IMG/VR virus record: IMGVR_UViG_3300043548_000582
Coordinates: 25,235-89,234 of that record
Strand: one strand, 5' to 3'
DNA length: 64,000 nt
Source: a virus
Part shown: one piece after another, positions 26,352-33,906 of the stretch
Position numbering within the stretch: position 1 is the first letter of the stretch
How the letters are laid out: every line of letters begins with the position of its first letter
Made by a program: the position numbers and the translations under genes
Notes under the pieces: generated by a model
What the model was told of the DNA's origin: nothing
The model's input: the letters and a program-made list of their open reading frames with translations, nothing else
The model's database searches: none

Positions 26352-28160
26352 TCAATCAGATTTCTTTTTGCGTTTTTCCCAGCTAACTCTTTTAGAGCTT
26401 TTCTTTTTATACATTCGGCCTTTGATTTTATTGCATTCAGCTTTTGTTGCCCTACAAGCTGGATAACTTCCTTTTGAAGTGTCATTTCTTCCACAAGGAC
26501 CGCCTGTTTTGCAATTAATCCAACCTCTGAATTTGCGACCTTTTTTATCTGTTTGAGGAGCGAACCAATCACGAAGATTTTCAAGTAGTTCCAATTGAGT
26601 AAATTTGCGGTTTTCTTTTAGCATGGATTTGGCCTTTTTGATACGGCTTTCTTCCATAGCTTCTTCTATATCTTCGCTAGAAAATTCAACCCCGTTTTTT
26701 TGTGGAGAGCAATCGAAAGTTCCTTCTACGCTACTTGGAGCACCTTCTAAACTAGTTAAATTGTTGCCGCTGCAATCGAAATATCCTCCAACACTACTTG
26801 GAGCACCTTTTAAACTAGTTAAATTGTTGTAGCTGCAATCGAAAATTCCTTCTACACTATCTGGAGCACCTTTTAAACTAGTTAAATTGTTTTTTTTGCA
26901 ATAGAAACCCTCTCCAACACTACTTGGAGCACCTTCTAAACTAGTTAAATTGTTGTCGTCGCAATAGAAACCCTCTCCAACACTACTTGGAGCACCTTCT
27001 AAACTAGTTAAATTGTTGCCACCACAATCGAAAATTCCTTCTACACTATCTGGAGTACCTTCCAAACTAGTTAAATTGTTGTTGTTGCAATGGAAATTTC
27101 CTTCTACGCTACTTGGTATATTCTCAGGCAACTTAATAATAAACAATTTGCTAAGATTAAAATAACCCTCAGCGACACGATCATATGCTTCTTTTTGACC
27201 TTCATTAATACGATCTTTGATTTTTTGAACATTTATATCATGTTTATTAAATTTATAGTACTGGGTGGTATCCAACTGATCATAAGATATTTCTCTTGTT
27301 TTAACATATCTCTGAACTTGATTCGGTTTTAAAGAATCTGCCTGATGTGGAGTTAAATTAGGACCAATTGATAAAAATTCATTTATTAAGTATGAATCTA
27401 ACACATCAAAAATATCATCAGGCAAATTAATAGTCGATTTCAGAAGTTTTGATTGTGTTTGATAATCAACCGATTTAAACTTTTCAAGGGTTGGTTCTCT
27501 AGTAAAATCTTCAATAGTTTCGATTTCTTTTTTTTCAGAATCGTCCAGTTTTTTATTTACAAGTAATTTTTCATACGGTTTTAATTCAGGATATTTTGAA
27601 ACAATTTCATCCCAACCACCTTCAACATGTTTTGTATTATTATTTTTAAATGTCCACATGTATCCATTTTTTGTATGATCCAATACCATTATATGGTCAT
27701 TTTCAGTTACTGGTTTTTTCTTAAAGTAAATAAAGTAAAATGTTGACTCTTGGCCAAGTCTATAGTTGGAATACATATTACCACCAGCGGATCGAGATAT
27801 ACAAAAAGTGTATCCTCTCCCGTATAATATACACTTATCTTGTGAATCACCTCTATAAATAACTACATTTTCGTCTTCGGCTACGATATCATCTTGTTGA
27901 ACATCAATTTCGACTTTTTTCTGATCTCCCTTCTTAACATTTCTTTTACCTTCAGCAGCATCAACTGCTTGCTCAAGCTCTTGGAATGTTTTGTATTGAA
28001 ATGGATCTTTCTTTTCAAGTGCGTTTTTAAATATTTCAAATTTATCCAAATAAAAGCGAACGGTTTGTTCTTCAGTATCAGAAAATTTCGCTATTAATTT
28101 TTTAATAGCTCCTTCGCTGAATTCTAATAAAAGATTAGTATACAATTCGTTGAAATTCAT
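26352..28160 (-). CDS. Leucine-rich-repeat protein with Cys/Lys-rich C-terminal domain
   Basis: The 602-residue product has four parts. (a) MNFNELYTNLLLEFSEG, a short amphipathic start ending in Leu-Leu-Glu, like capsid-targeting sequences. (b) A domain around 95-200 with NVVIYRGDSQDKCILYGRGY and TFCISRSAGGNMYSNYRLG. (c) About seven 21-residue repeats of the form SVEGxFxCxxNNLTSLEGAP from about residue 345 to 495. (d) A basic Cys-containing end: LRDWFAPQTDKKGRKFRGW followed by INCKTGGPCGRND. Part d resembles the DUF5872-type domain of marine phages and large viruses. It may be packaged and injected; the activity is unknown. Confidence 0.7.
   Translation of the reverse strand: MNFNELYTNLLLEFSEGAIKKLIAKFSDTEEQTVRFYLDKFEIFKNALEKKDPFQYKTFQELEQAVDAAEGKRNVKKGDQKKVEIDVQQDDIVAEDENVVIYRGDSQDKCILYGRGYTFCISRSAGGNMYSNYRLGQESTFYFIYFKKKPVTENDHIMVLDHTKNGYMWTFKNNNTKHVEGGWDEIVSKYPELKPYEKLLVNKKLDDSEKKEIETIEDFTREPTLEKFKSVDYQTQSKLLKSTINLPDDIFDVLDSYLINEFLSIGPNLTPHQADSLKPNQVQRYVKTREISYDQLDTTQYYKFNKHDINVQKIKDRINEGQKEAYDRVAEGYFNLSKLFIIKLPENIPSSVEGNFHCNNNNLTSLEGTPDSVEGIFDCGGNNLTSLEGAPSSVGEGFYCDDNNLTSLEGAPSSVGEGFYCKKNNLTSLKGAPDSVEGIFDCSYNNLTSLKGAPSSVGGYFDCSGNNLTSLEGAPSSVEGTFDCSPQKNGVEFSSEDIEEAMEESRIKKAKSMLKENRKFTQLELLENLRDWFAPQTDKKGRKFRGWINCKTGGPCGRNDTSKGSYPACRATKAECNKIKGRMYKKKSSKRVSWEKRKKKSD
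26690..27120. repeat. Tandem 63-bp repeats encoding the leucine-rich repeats
   Basis: About seven copies of a 63-base unit containing AAACTAGTTAAATTGTTG and ACTACTTGGAGCACCTT, with small differences. The unit length is a multiple of three, so copy-number change keeps the frame. Confidence 0.85.
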
Positions 28161-28161
28161 A

Positions 28162-28347
28162 TTAATTCATTTTTCCTTTTCTTTTAACGCACTTCTGAAC
28201 GTAACCACTGGCATAAGCACTAGGCCAGACATCGTACTTAGCTTTCGCTTTTGCTTGACACTTAGATCTTAAAGGAGATACCTTTTTCTTCTTTTTCTTT
28301 GAAAATTTTTCAAGAAGAATATTGTAAAGTTCGTTAAATTCGTTCAT
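28162..28347 (-). CDS. Small Cys/Lys-rich basic protein with CTS-like N-terminus
   Basis: The 61-residue product starts MNEFNELYNILLEKFSKKKK, nearly the same as the start of the adjacent 26352 protein (MNFNELYTNLLLEFSEG). It ends in a basic core SKCQAKAKAKYDVWPSAYAS followed by GYVQKCVKRKGK. This VWPSAYASG core recurs in small proteins of marine phages and large viruses. It lies one base before the LRR gene and is co-transcribed with it. Probably a DNA-associated internal virion protein; that is inference. Confidence 0.65.
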   Translation of the reverse strand: MNEFNELYNILLEKFSKKKKKKVSPLRSKCQAKAKAKYDVWPSAYASGYVQKCVKRKGKMN

Positions 28348-28375
28348 AATTTGGTTATAGTATTACAACTATTCC

Positions 28376-28381
28376 TATTTA
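28376..28381 (-). promoter_or_regulatory. Possible late-type promoter, long leader
   Basis: TAAATA (minus strand) lies 28 bases before the 28347 start. It is the only candidate here and breaks the 5-6 base rule, so confidence is low. Confidence 0.3.
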
Positions 28382-28449
28382 ACACAATTGAAGTCTGCAT
28401 TATAAAAAATAATATAGCAAAAGTTTATTTAATACCAATCTTCACATGC

Positions 28450-28461
28450 TAAATAATGGTA
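28450..28461 (+). promoter_or_regulatory. Late-type promoter for the first GIY-YIG gene
   Basis: TAAATA at 28450-28455 lies 5 bases before ATG 28461. It favours 28461 over an in-frame ATG at 28446. Confidence 0.6.
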
Positions 28462-29258
28462 TGGATAATAAATATTATGTCTATGGTTTATATGAAGAAG
28501 GAAACGAATTTCCATTTTATATCGGTAAGGGTAGTGGTAGACGAGTTGAACGATATGCTCTAGATGATACTAGACATGGGTATATGCTAATATGCAAATT
28601 TAAAAATTTAAAAAATAAAAATATTAAATTGGAGCGCAAAATATTACATGATGGGTTATCTGAAAGTGAATCATTGAAAATTGAAATGGATTTAATAAAG
28701 CACTACGGTAAACGATGTGATAATACTGGGATATTGTTTAATTTTACAGATGGTGGAAATCAACCACCATCTGTTGAGGTAGTTCGAAAATTATACGGAG
28801 AAGAAAAATATATTCAAATGCAAATGAGACGTAATAAAACATTTTATGAAAATCATTTTGTTAAAAATTTTGAAAATATTGCAAGGGTTCAAGAATTATT
28901 AAATCAAAATTTTTTAATTAAAGAAGTCGCAGAAATTTTAGGGTTTGATAGAAATACCATTTCTCGCTGGATTAAATTGTATGATTTGAATTACGACGAC
29001 ACCAAAAAGAAGGTTTTGGAAATTGAAAGATTGGTGTCTTTTCGCGAATCTAATAGTAAAAAAGTTCAAAAAACAGCAAAAAAATATTTAGTATTATGTC
29101 CTGATGGAGATGAAGTTTGGGTATCGAAATTGGTCAATTTCTGCAAAGATAATCAATTAGATTATAGAGGATTGAGGAATACATTCAATAAACGTAAAAA
29201 GAACGGAACCCGATGTGCGTATAAGGGGTATTCTATAATAAATGTTATAGACCCCTGA
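28461..29258 (+). CDS. GIY-YIG homing endonuclease, free-standing
   Basis: The 265-residue product has the nuclease domain at the N-terminus: KYYVYGLY then PFYIGKGSGRRVERY, with a conserved Glu in IEMDLIKHYGKRC. A resolvase/homeodomain-like helix-turn-helix follows: LIKEVAEILGFDRNTISRW. The C-terminus (CKDNQLDYRGLRNTFNKRK) is a typical second DNA-contact region of this family. The gene sits in opposite orientation between two related minus-strand genes and carries its own late-type promoter, as mobile endonuclease genes often do. No interrupted gene is evident here. Confidence 0.88.
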   Translation: MDNKYYVYGLYEEGNEFPFYIGKGSGRRVERYALDDTRHGYMLICKFKNLKNKNIKLERKILHDGLSESESLKIEMDLIKHYGKRCDNTGILFNFTDGGNQPPSVEVVRKLYGEEKYIQMQMRRNKTFYENHFVKNFENIARVQELLNQNFLIKEVAEILGFDRNTISRWIKLYDLNYDDTKKKVLEIERLVSFRESNSKKVQKTAKKYLVLCPDGDEVWVSKLVNFCKDNQLDYRGLRNTFNKRKKNGTRCAYKGYSIINVIDP

Positions 29259-29265
29259 TTGGATA

Positions 29266-29598
29266 TCACCAATCGCGACAACTTTCGTAATTTGCAGTTC
29301 CAGCCTTGGCACTTGAACATTTATGCCTTGCACGGAATGATTTTTTTCTCTTGGTATTGCCACTCTTACCAGTCACACGAACACCTGCTTGTCCCCAGTG
29401 TATTCTCTTATAAGAACCATCGGGTTGACGAGCACACTTGGTCCACTTTTTACCTTTTCTGTCACTACTGGCCTTTTTGGTTGGCCCTGTGCATTTGTTG
29501 GATTTCTTTTCCATGATCTCAATTAGATCAATATCAAATTCGTCTTGATCAAATTCCAGCGATTCCAAAATTGATGATGCTACTTTATCAAAATTCAT
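29266..29598 (-). CDS. Small Cys/Lys-rich protein with CTS-like N-terminus
   Basis: The 110-residue product begins MNFDKVASSILESLEFDQDE, then an acidic stretch, then a basic Cys-containing half: NKCTGPTKKASSDRKGKKW, GSYKRIHWGQAGVRVTGKSG and HKCSSAKAGTANYESCRDW. Start 29598 is preferred to 29613 because a TAAATA box lies 5 bases upstream. It belongs with the 28162 and 26352 proteins, from which the endonuclease gene now separates it. An internal, DNA-binding virion role is plausible but unproven. Confidence 0.65.
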   Translation of the reverse strand: MNFDKVASSILESLEFDQDEFDIDLIEIMEKKSNKCTGPTKKASSDRKGKKWTKCARQPDGSYKRIHWGQAGVRVTGKSGNTKRKKSFRARHKCSSAKAGTANYESCRDW

Positions 29599-29609
29599 AA
29601 CTTTATTTA
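29599..29609 (-). promoter_or_regulatory. Late-type promoter for the 29266-29598 gene
   Basis: TAAATA (minus strand, 29604-29609) lies 5 bases before ATG 29598, in a divergent pair with the box at 29620. Confidence 0.65.
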
Positions 29610-29619
29610 CCATTTAGGC

Positions 29620-29632
29620 TAAATAATTTGCA
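29620..29632 (+). promoter_or_regulatory. Late-type promoter for the 29632 gene
   Basis: TAAATA at 29620-29625 lies 6 bases before ATG 29632. Confidence 0.65.
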
Positions 29633-30192
29633 TGGGAAAGCTATTTGATGAAATTTTTGAAAGCGTTGTGGGTCGTTATGAGGCGGGTGGTTATTTACCC
29701 GGTGATCTTGTAAAGTTCAGATCCAACTACAAGACATGCGCTGCTTATAAAGCAATGCCAACTGATATGCAACGAGAAGTTGATGATTTAGCCAACTGCA
29801 AGCTCAATATATCAGTTATCCAAGTTGGTGATAAGTTATCAGGCAACAGTGCTGGCAACCAATTCAAAACCGCTGACAATGCAGTTATCACAATCGCCGC
29901 TGATCAGGGTGGTGGTAGAACTTATGGCAGAGTTACAGTTTCTCCTGAAATGATTGACCGAATTCAGATGGATAATATCAATCATCCTCCGGTTCCAGAT
30001 GAATGGAAGCGCAAAGACAACATCAACATCAAGCCAAAACCAGTTGAAGATTTCAGCAACGCCGATAATCGCAAAACGGATAAAGGAAATGGTAAAAATA
30101 CCCCAACCGATCTTAAATTAGCAGGTGAAAGCACCGTCATAAGAAAAGATATGGATAACCTTGCTGCGATATATGAACAGACAGTTCAATAA
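29632..30192 (+). CDS. Hypothetical virion-associated protein
   Basis: The 186-residue product starts MGKLFDEIFESVVGRYEAGG, an amphipathic N-terminus like those of the other proteins in this cluster. The central part (YLPGDLVKFRSNYKTC, then GGGRTYGRVTVSPEMIDRI) looks like a small beta barrel. The C-terminal third is polar (DNRKTDKGNGKNTPTD). No family function is known to me. It heads a plus-strand unit of three genes. Confidence 0.6.
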   Translation: MGKLFDEIFESVVGRYEAGGYLPGDLVKFRSNYKTCAAYKAMPTDMQREVDDLANCKLNISVIQVGDKLSGNSAGNQFKTADNAVITIAADQGGGRTYGRVTVSPEMIDRIQMDNINHPPVPDEWKRKDNINIKPKPVEDFSNADNRKTDKGNGKNTPTDLKLAGESTVIRKDMDNLAAIYEQTVQ

Positions 30193-30196
30193 TATT

Positions 30197-30454
30197 ATGA
30201 AAACCGAAATTGAAGAATTATCAGACATATACGAGGAATCTGTGTTGGAAGAAGGATTACTCAGAAGAGTAGGGAATAAAATAGTCGGGAGTCTTTCCAG
30301 ATCCTCTCTCAAAGATACAAACAAAAAGCATGAATTTGCAAAATCTGTTGCATATGATGTTGGAAAAGATATATCCAAAGTGTTTGGGGGAGATTTAAAC
30401 ACTCATACTCAAAATATATACAGCATGATTTTAAATTATACAAAAACACTATAA
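30197..30454 (+). CDS. Hypothetical small protein
   Basis: The 85-residue product starts MKTEIEELSDIYEESVLEE; the MKTxxEx start and VLEE recall T4 internal proteins. The rest is basic and helical. I prefer ATG 30197, four bases after the upstream stop, over an in-frame start at 30161 inside the previous gene. Confidence 0.6.
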   Translation: MKTEIEELSDIYEESVLEEGLLRRVGNKIVGSLSRSSLKDTNKKHEFAKSVAYDVGKDISKVFGGDLNTHTQNIYSMILNYTKTL

Positions 30455-30461
30455 TAATAAC

Positions 30462-30473
30462 TAAATAATCTCA
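30462..30473 (+). promoter_or_regulatory. Late-type promoter for the 30473 gene
   Basis: TAAATA at 30462-30467 lies 5 bases before ATG 30473. Confidence 0.65.
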
Positions 30474-31138
30474 TGAGTAAATTTACTAAACTTGACACCA
30501 TGCTTATTTCAGAAGCATATTCATCACAACTACTAATGGAATCTGCACCAAACATGACAATTGAAGAAATTCAAAGCAGATTACCAAACATGACAATTGC
30601 AGAAGCTCAAGTAATTGAAGAATTATTTGGAAAAATGGGTCAAAAACTTGGAAGAATTGGCTCAGGTATCGCCAATGTCGGTGGGGCTGCTGCAAAAGGA
30701 CTAAAAGCAGCAGGCCAATCCGCTGTGGGTGCTATTGATAAAGGTATTCAATCTGCTGTTGATGTAGGCAAGGGTGTTGCAGGAGCCGCTTCAAATGTTG
30801 CACAAAATGTTAGTAACATGTATAGAGCAGGAGCTAATGAAAAGGAAGCCGCGCAGGCAATCGAACAGGCTCAAGCTTCAGTTGAAGAACTCGTCAATCT
30901 GATCAATTCTGCAAAATCCAAATATGGTCCCGGAAGTGCTTTTAATAAGTATTTTTCAGACGATCCTATGAAGATGACTCTGAACACCATTGCAAATCAA
31001 TTGAACATGGCATCACAAACCGCGCAAGATGTGAATGCGGATGTCAAGGACAGAGGATTCTTCGGCGGAACAAAAGCAGCATACAGCGCTGGCAAGCAAG
31101 GTGCAGGTGCTCCACAAGGAGTTCCAGTCGTTCCTTAA
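30473..31138 (+). CDS. Ala/Gly-rich helical protein, possible internal head protein
   Basis: The 221-residue product begins MSKFTKLDTMLISEAYSS and SQLLMESAPN, giving two possible T4-type prohead protease sites (Ile-Ser-Glu and Leu-Met-Glu). The body is amphipathic and Ala/Gly-rich (IGSGIANVGGAAAKGLKAAG, VGKGVAGAASNVAQNV), a composition that fits membrane-active or injected proteins. It ends convergent with the clamp-loader gene; both stop codons lie in the same TTAA. Confidence 0.6.
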   Translation: MSKFTKLDTMLISEAYSSQLLMESAPNMTIEEIQSRLPNMTIAEAQVIEELFGKMGQKLGRIGSGIANVGGAAAKGLKAAGQSAVGAIDKGIQSAVDVGKGVAGAASNVAQNVSNMYRAGANEKEAAQAIEQAQASVEELVNLINSAKSKYGPGSAFNKYFSDDPMKMTLNTIANQLNMASQTAQDVNADVKDRGFFGGTKAAYSAGKQGAGAPQGVPVVP

Positions 31139-32049
31139 TCCACAACATTCTCAAGGGCGAGGAGACAGGCAAATGCATTGATCTCCTTGTCCATGACAAT
31201 CGAACTTTTAAACAGGCTATCTGCTATCTGCAAGATAGCCTGTTTCTTTTGAATCTCATCAAAATCTACATTGTAGATGTAGTTCAATAGACCACTAAGC
31301 AACTGCTCGTAATCATTATCAAACAGAGCATCATTTTCAATGAGATACTTTCTAGTTTGTAATGATGATTTGTTTTGTATGCCAGCCCAAATGTAAGAAT
31401 ATAGATCTTCTGAGCTTGTTTTTACACCAATGTTCAGGGTTCCTGACACTGAATGCTTTTGAAGCTCATTGATGCACTTTCTCAAGTCTGGAAAGAAACC
31501 CTTAACTAATCTTACAACCTCTTTATTCTGCTCTGGGGGAACAACAACACCTTCATTGTTCAGAATATACAGACATCTCTTTACAGCACCTTTAAGAGTC
31601 GGCTTGACATCGACGCTTTGACATCTGGATTGCAATGCATCCATGATTTTGTGTCGATAATTGGCTGTTAGAATGAATCTCGCAACCGCAGAGTATTCTT
31701 CGATCAAGTTTCGCAGGCATTTCTGTGATTCTTTCGAAAGACCATCCGCTTCATCGAGAACAACAACTTTAATTCCCCCGTTAAAGCTTTTGGTCCTTAT
31801 GAAACCCGTTACTTTAGTTCGAATGTTATCAATACCAGTCTCATCTGAAGCGTTTATATACAAATAATCACACTTCAAGATGTCTTGGACCAAGATTCTT
31901 GAAATTGTCGTTTTCCCTGTGCCTGCTGCCCCTGTAAAGAGGAAATGTGGTATTTCATCAGTGAATGACTCGAAGAATTCTCTGGTATTATCAGAGATGC
32001 ACATGTCATTCAATGTTTGCGGTCTGTATTTTTCAATCCATAAATTCAT
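31135..32049 (-). CDS. 44: Clamp-loader large subunit, AAA+ ATPase (T4 gp44-like)
   Basis: This ATPase opens the sliding clamp and loads it on primed DNA. The 304-residue product (T4 gp44 is 319) shows WIEKYRPQTLNDM at the N-terminus and Walker A TGAAGTGKTT at about residues 39-48. The VVLDEADGL box is near 96-104 and the SRC motif (ALQSRCQSVDV) near 141. It is the last gene of a minus-strand unit that also encodes two sugar-nucleotide enzymes, overlapping rmlA by ATGA. A gp62-type small subunit was not found in the window. Confidence 0.92.
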   Translation of the reverse strand: MNLWIEKYRPQTLNDMCISDNTREFFESFTDEIPHFLFTGAAGTGKTTISRILVQDILKCDYLYINASDETGIDNIRTKVTGFIRTKSFNGGIKVVVLDEADGLSKESQKCLRNLIEEYSAVARFILTANYRHKIMDALQSRCQSVDVKPTLKGAVKRCLYILNNEGVVVPPEQNKEVVRLVKGFFPDLRKCINELQKHSVSGTLNIGVKTSSEDLYSYIWAGIQNKSSLQTRKYLIENDALFDNDYEQLLSGLLNYIYNVDFDEIQKKQAILQIADSLFKSSIVMDKEINAFACLLALENVVD

Positions 32050-32795
32050 AGTTCTTGCAATCCTAGTTTTTTGTCGGATCTATTCTCGATAGTGCGCACC
32101 AGATTGGCACAATCTAACAAACTATCGAATGATCCTACGTCGAACCAGAGGATATCATGAAGACAGCATACGTCAACCCCTTCTTTCTCATTCAATGCCT
32201 TGATCAGATCAACGATTTCAAGCTCGCCTCTCTTAGAGGGTTTGAGATGCTTTGCAATCGAGACTGCTTCTTTTGTGAAGACATAAAGACCAACAACAGC
32301 ATCATTTCCAATGTATGTTTGGGGCTTTTCGATGATATCAATCAGTTCATTCTCTTCATTCAGTGTTGCAACGCCGTAATCATTTGGATTTTTAACTTTA
32401 TAAGTAAAAATGGTGTTGGCAGGCGCATCTAGATTTTGATCTCCGATGAAAATATTATCCCCCAATATCAATGCAAGACGATCAGCATCATTTGCCCAAT
32501 CCCCAGCTATCGTAAAGGCTTCAGGTAATCCATTTGGCTTATCTTGTATCTTGTATTGAAAGTTCATGCCATATTTGGCACCATTTCCAAGATAATTGTA
32601 ATACATCACCAGTTGTTCCTTGTCAGCACATATAATCAAAACATCGGTGTATCCCATCTTTTGCAACGTTCCCAAACTGTATGAAATTACAGGTTTGTTG
32701 TATACTGGCAGCAATTGTTTTGATATACCGAACTGTGTTAGTGGATAGAGTCTAGTTGCTCGTCCTCCCGCTAAACATATCGCCTTTTTAATCAT
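32046..32795 (-). CDS. rmlA: Glucose-1-phosphate thymidylyltransferase (RmlA-like)
   Basis: The enzyme joins glucose 1-phosphate and dTTP to give dTDP-glucose, the first step to dTDP-sugars. The signature CLAGGRATRLYPLTQFGISK followed by QLLPVYNKPVISY is at residues 7-40, with LILGDNIFIGD carrying the metal-binding Asp and IIEKP near the sugar site. WFDVGSFDSLLDC matches the WLDTGT-type motif. At 249 residues it lacks about 40 C-terminal residues of bacterial RmlA, the part linked to allosteric control. It overlaps the upstream epimerase/reductase gene by 8 bases. Confidence 0.88.
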   Translation of the reverse strand: MIKKAICLAGGRATRLYPLTQFGISKQLLPVYNKPVISYSLGTLQKMGYTDVLIICADKEQLVMYYNYLGNGAKYGMNFQYKIQDKPNGLPEAFTIAGDWANDADRLALILGDNIFIGDQNLDAPANTIFTYKVKNPNDYGVATLNEENELIDIIEKPQTYIGNDAVVGLYVFTKEAVSIAKHLKPSKRGELEIVDLIKALNEKEGVDVCCLHDILWFDVGSFDSLLDCANLVRTIENRSDKKLGLQEL

Positions 32796-33687
32796 TTAAT
32801 ACCTCCTCTAAGATTTCTTGTTCGTCTCGCATTTTCATAATGGTGGATGCTTTTGTGTTATCCAAAACACAATTGCTTCGACCAGCGATTATTGGAATTT
32901 CCGTGATATTTACGAATTCCCATTCCGGGTTGTTCCTGCGGAACTTTTCCATTATGTTTACAACTTCCTTGGTTGTTAATGGATTTGGATTCACTACATT
33001 GTATATCCTATGTGGGCAACCCATATTATATGATTCATGTATAAACAAGTCATGTATAAGTGTGTTTGTGAATTCGCAAAGATCAGGAATGTAAGTCTTG
33101 CTGTTTTTATAATCGATCAAAGTATTATACTTTTTGATTTTTGATAGATAGCTGCGAGCATCATGCAATCCGCTGATTGGCATCCTAATTCGGAGGATGC
33201 TGATCGGCAAGTGTTTTGAAAGAACCTCAAATGCGTGTTTGGTTTTGCTGTAGAATGAACTTTCATCATTATACAATCCGAAGTTTGGAGCGTCGTCTTC
33301 GGTGAATTCTTTTTCGTAACCTGTGTATATACATCCGCTACCGATATGTATGTATCGTTTGCCCAAGTCTGTAGTCAATTTGGCACACATCAATGGAGAT
33401 GTCACATTCAGCCGCCAACACTCTTCTTTTTTGCTTTCAGCTTCGTCGATGTTTGGTCTACCGGTGAATCCACTGCAATTGACGACAACATCTGGTTCAA
33501 AATTGAAATTTAATTCATACCAGAATGTTTTCGGATCGTGGTAATTGAGGGTTTTAGAGTCTAGGACTTTGACAGTGTGACCCTCTGACATCAGATGGTT
33601 GCCAATATGATTTCCGATGTATCCGTTTCCTAGAATTAAAATCTTACGCTTGATCGTATTCTTCTTCAATAAATTCTTTGATGTCAT
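32788..33687 (-). CDS. Bifunctional 4-keto-6-deoxyglucose 3,5-epimerase/4-reductase-like (NRS/ER type)
   Basis: This extended short-chain dehydrogenase has a Rossmann motif GNGYIG at residues 20-25. It also has NCSGFTGRPNIDEAE (70-84), GSGCIY (116-121), FYSKTK (145-150, with the catalytic YxxxK), RIRMPIS (166-172) and AGRSNCVLDNTK near the end. From memory, these match the plant and giant-virus NRS/ER enzymes (GVTGRPNVDWCE, GCIF, FYSKTK, RVRMPIS, PRSNN) better than bacterial RmlD. That family performs both epimerisation and reduction to L-rhamnose, which would explain why no RmlC gene is seen. Plain RmlD or another reductase remains possible. Confidence 0.65.
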   Translation of the reverse strand: MTSKNLLKKNTIKRKILILGNGYIGNHIGNHLMSEGHTVKVLDSKTLNYHDPKTFWYELNFNFEPDVVVNCSGFTGRPNIDEAESKKEECWRLNVTSPLMCAKLTTDLGKRYIHIGSGCIYTGYEKEFTEDDAPNFGLYNDESSFYSKTKHAFEVLSKHLPISILRIRMPISGLHDARSYLSKIKKYNTLIDYKNSKTYIPDLCEFTNTLIHDLFIHESYNMGCPHRIYNVVNPNPLTTKEVVNIMEKFRRNNPEWEFVNITEIPIIAGRSNCVLDNTKASTIMKMRDEQEILEEVLND

Positions 33688-33865
33688 GTATGTTTACATT
33701 ATCATTCGTTTGGAGAAAGTCAACCATCGCAGATGCCAATTCATTGCCCATACTTGAAAGCTCCTCATCTTCAGTGCTGTCCAAGAATATTTGCAGTTCT
33801 TCAATAGCATCTAGGATCTTGTCCTCTTTTTGATTGATAGTTTTCAACAGTTTGATTTTATTCAT
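33644..33865 (-). CDS. Small acidic helical protein
   Basis: The 73-residue product (MNKIKLLKTINQKEDKILDA...) is acidic and helical, ending IKEFIEEEYDQA. It heads the minus-strand unit that continues into the epimerase/reductase, rmlA and clamp-loader genes, and overlaps the epimerase start by 44 bases. No function was recognised. Confidence 0.55.
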   Translation of the reverse strand: MNKIKLLKTINQKEDKILDAIEELQIFLDSTEDEELSSMGNELASAMVDFLQTNDNVNIHDIKEFIEEEYDQA

Positions 33866-33880
33866 AATTTGCAGTATTTA
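33866..33880 (-). promoter_or_regulatory. Late-type promoter for the sugar-nucleotide/clamp-loader unit
   Basis: TAAATA (minus strand, 33875-33880) lies 9 bases before ATG 33865, the longest spacing among the accepted boxes. Confidence 0.45.
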
Positions 33881-33894
33881 CTTTGAGGGGTCAC

Positions 33895-33906
33895 TAAATA
33901 TAGTCA
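33895..33906 (+). promoter_or_regulatory. Late-type promoter for the 33906 fibre gene
   Basis: TAAATA at 33895-33900 lies 5 bases before ATG 33906; it fixes the start over an in-frame ATG at 33834. Confidence 0.65.

Noticed and set aside
26690-27120. CRISPR-like array of regularly spaced repeats
   Set aside because: The repeats are contiguous 63-base coding units in frame with an LRR protein; no unique spacers exist.
28446-29258. ATG 28446 as start of the first GIY-YIG gene
   Set aside because: It lies upstream of the TAAATA box; the box spacing and domain start favour 28461.
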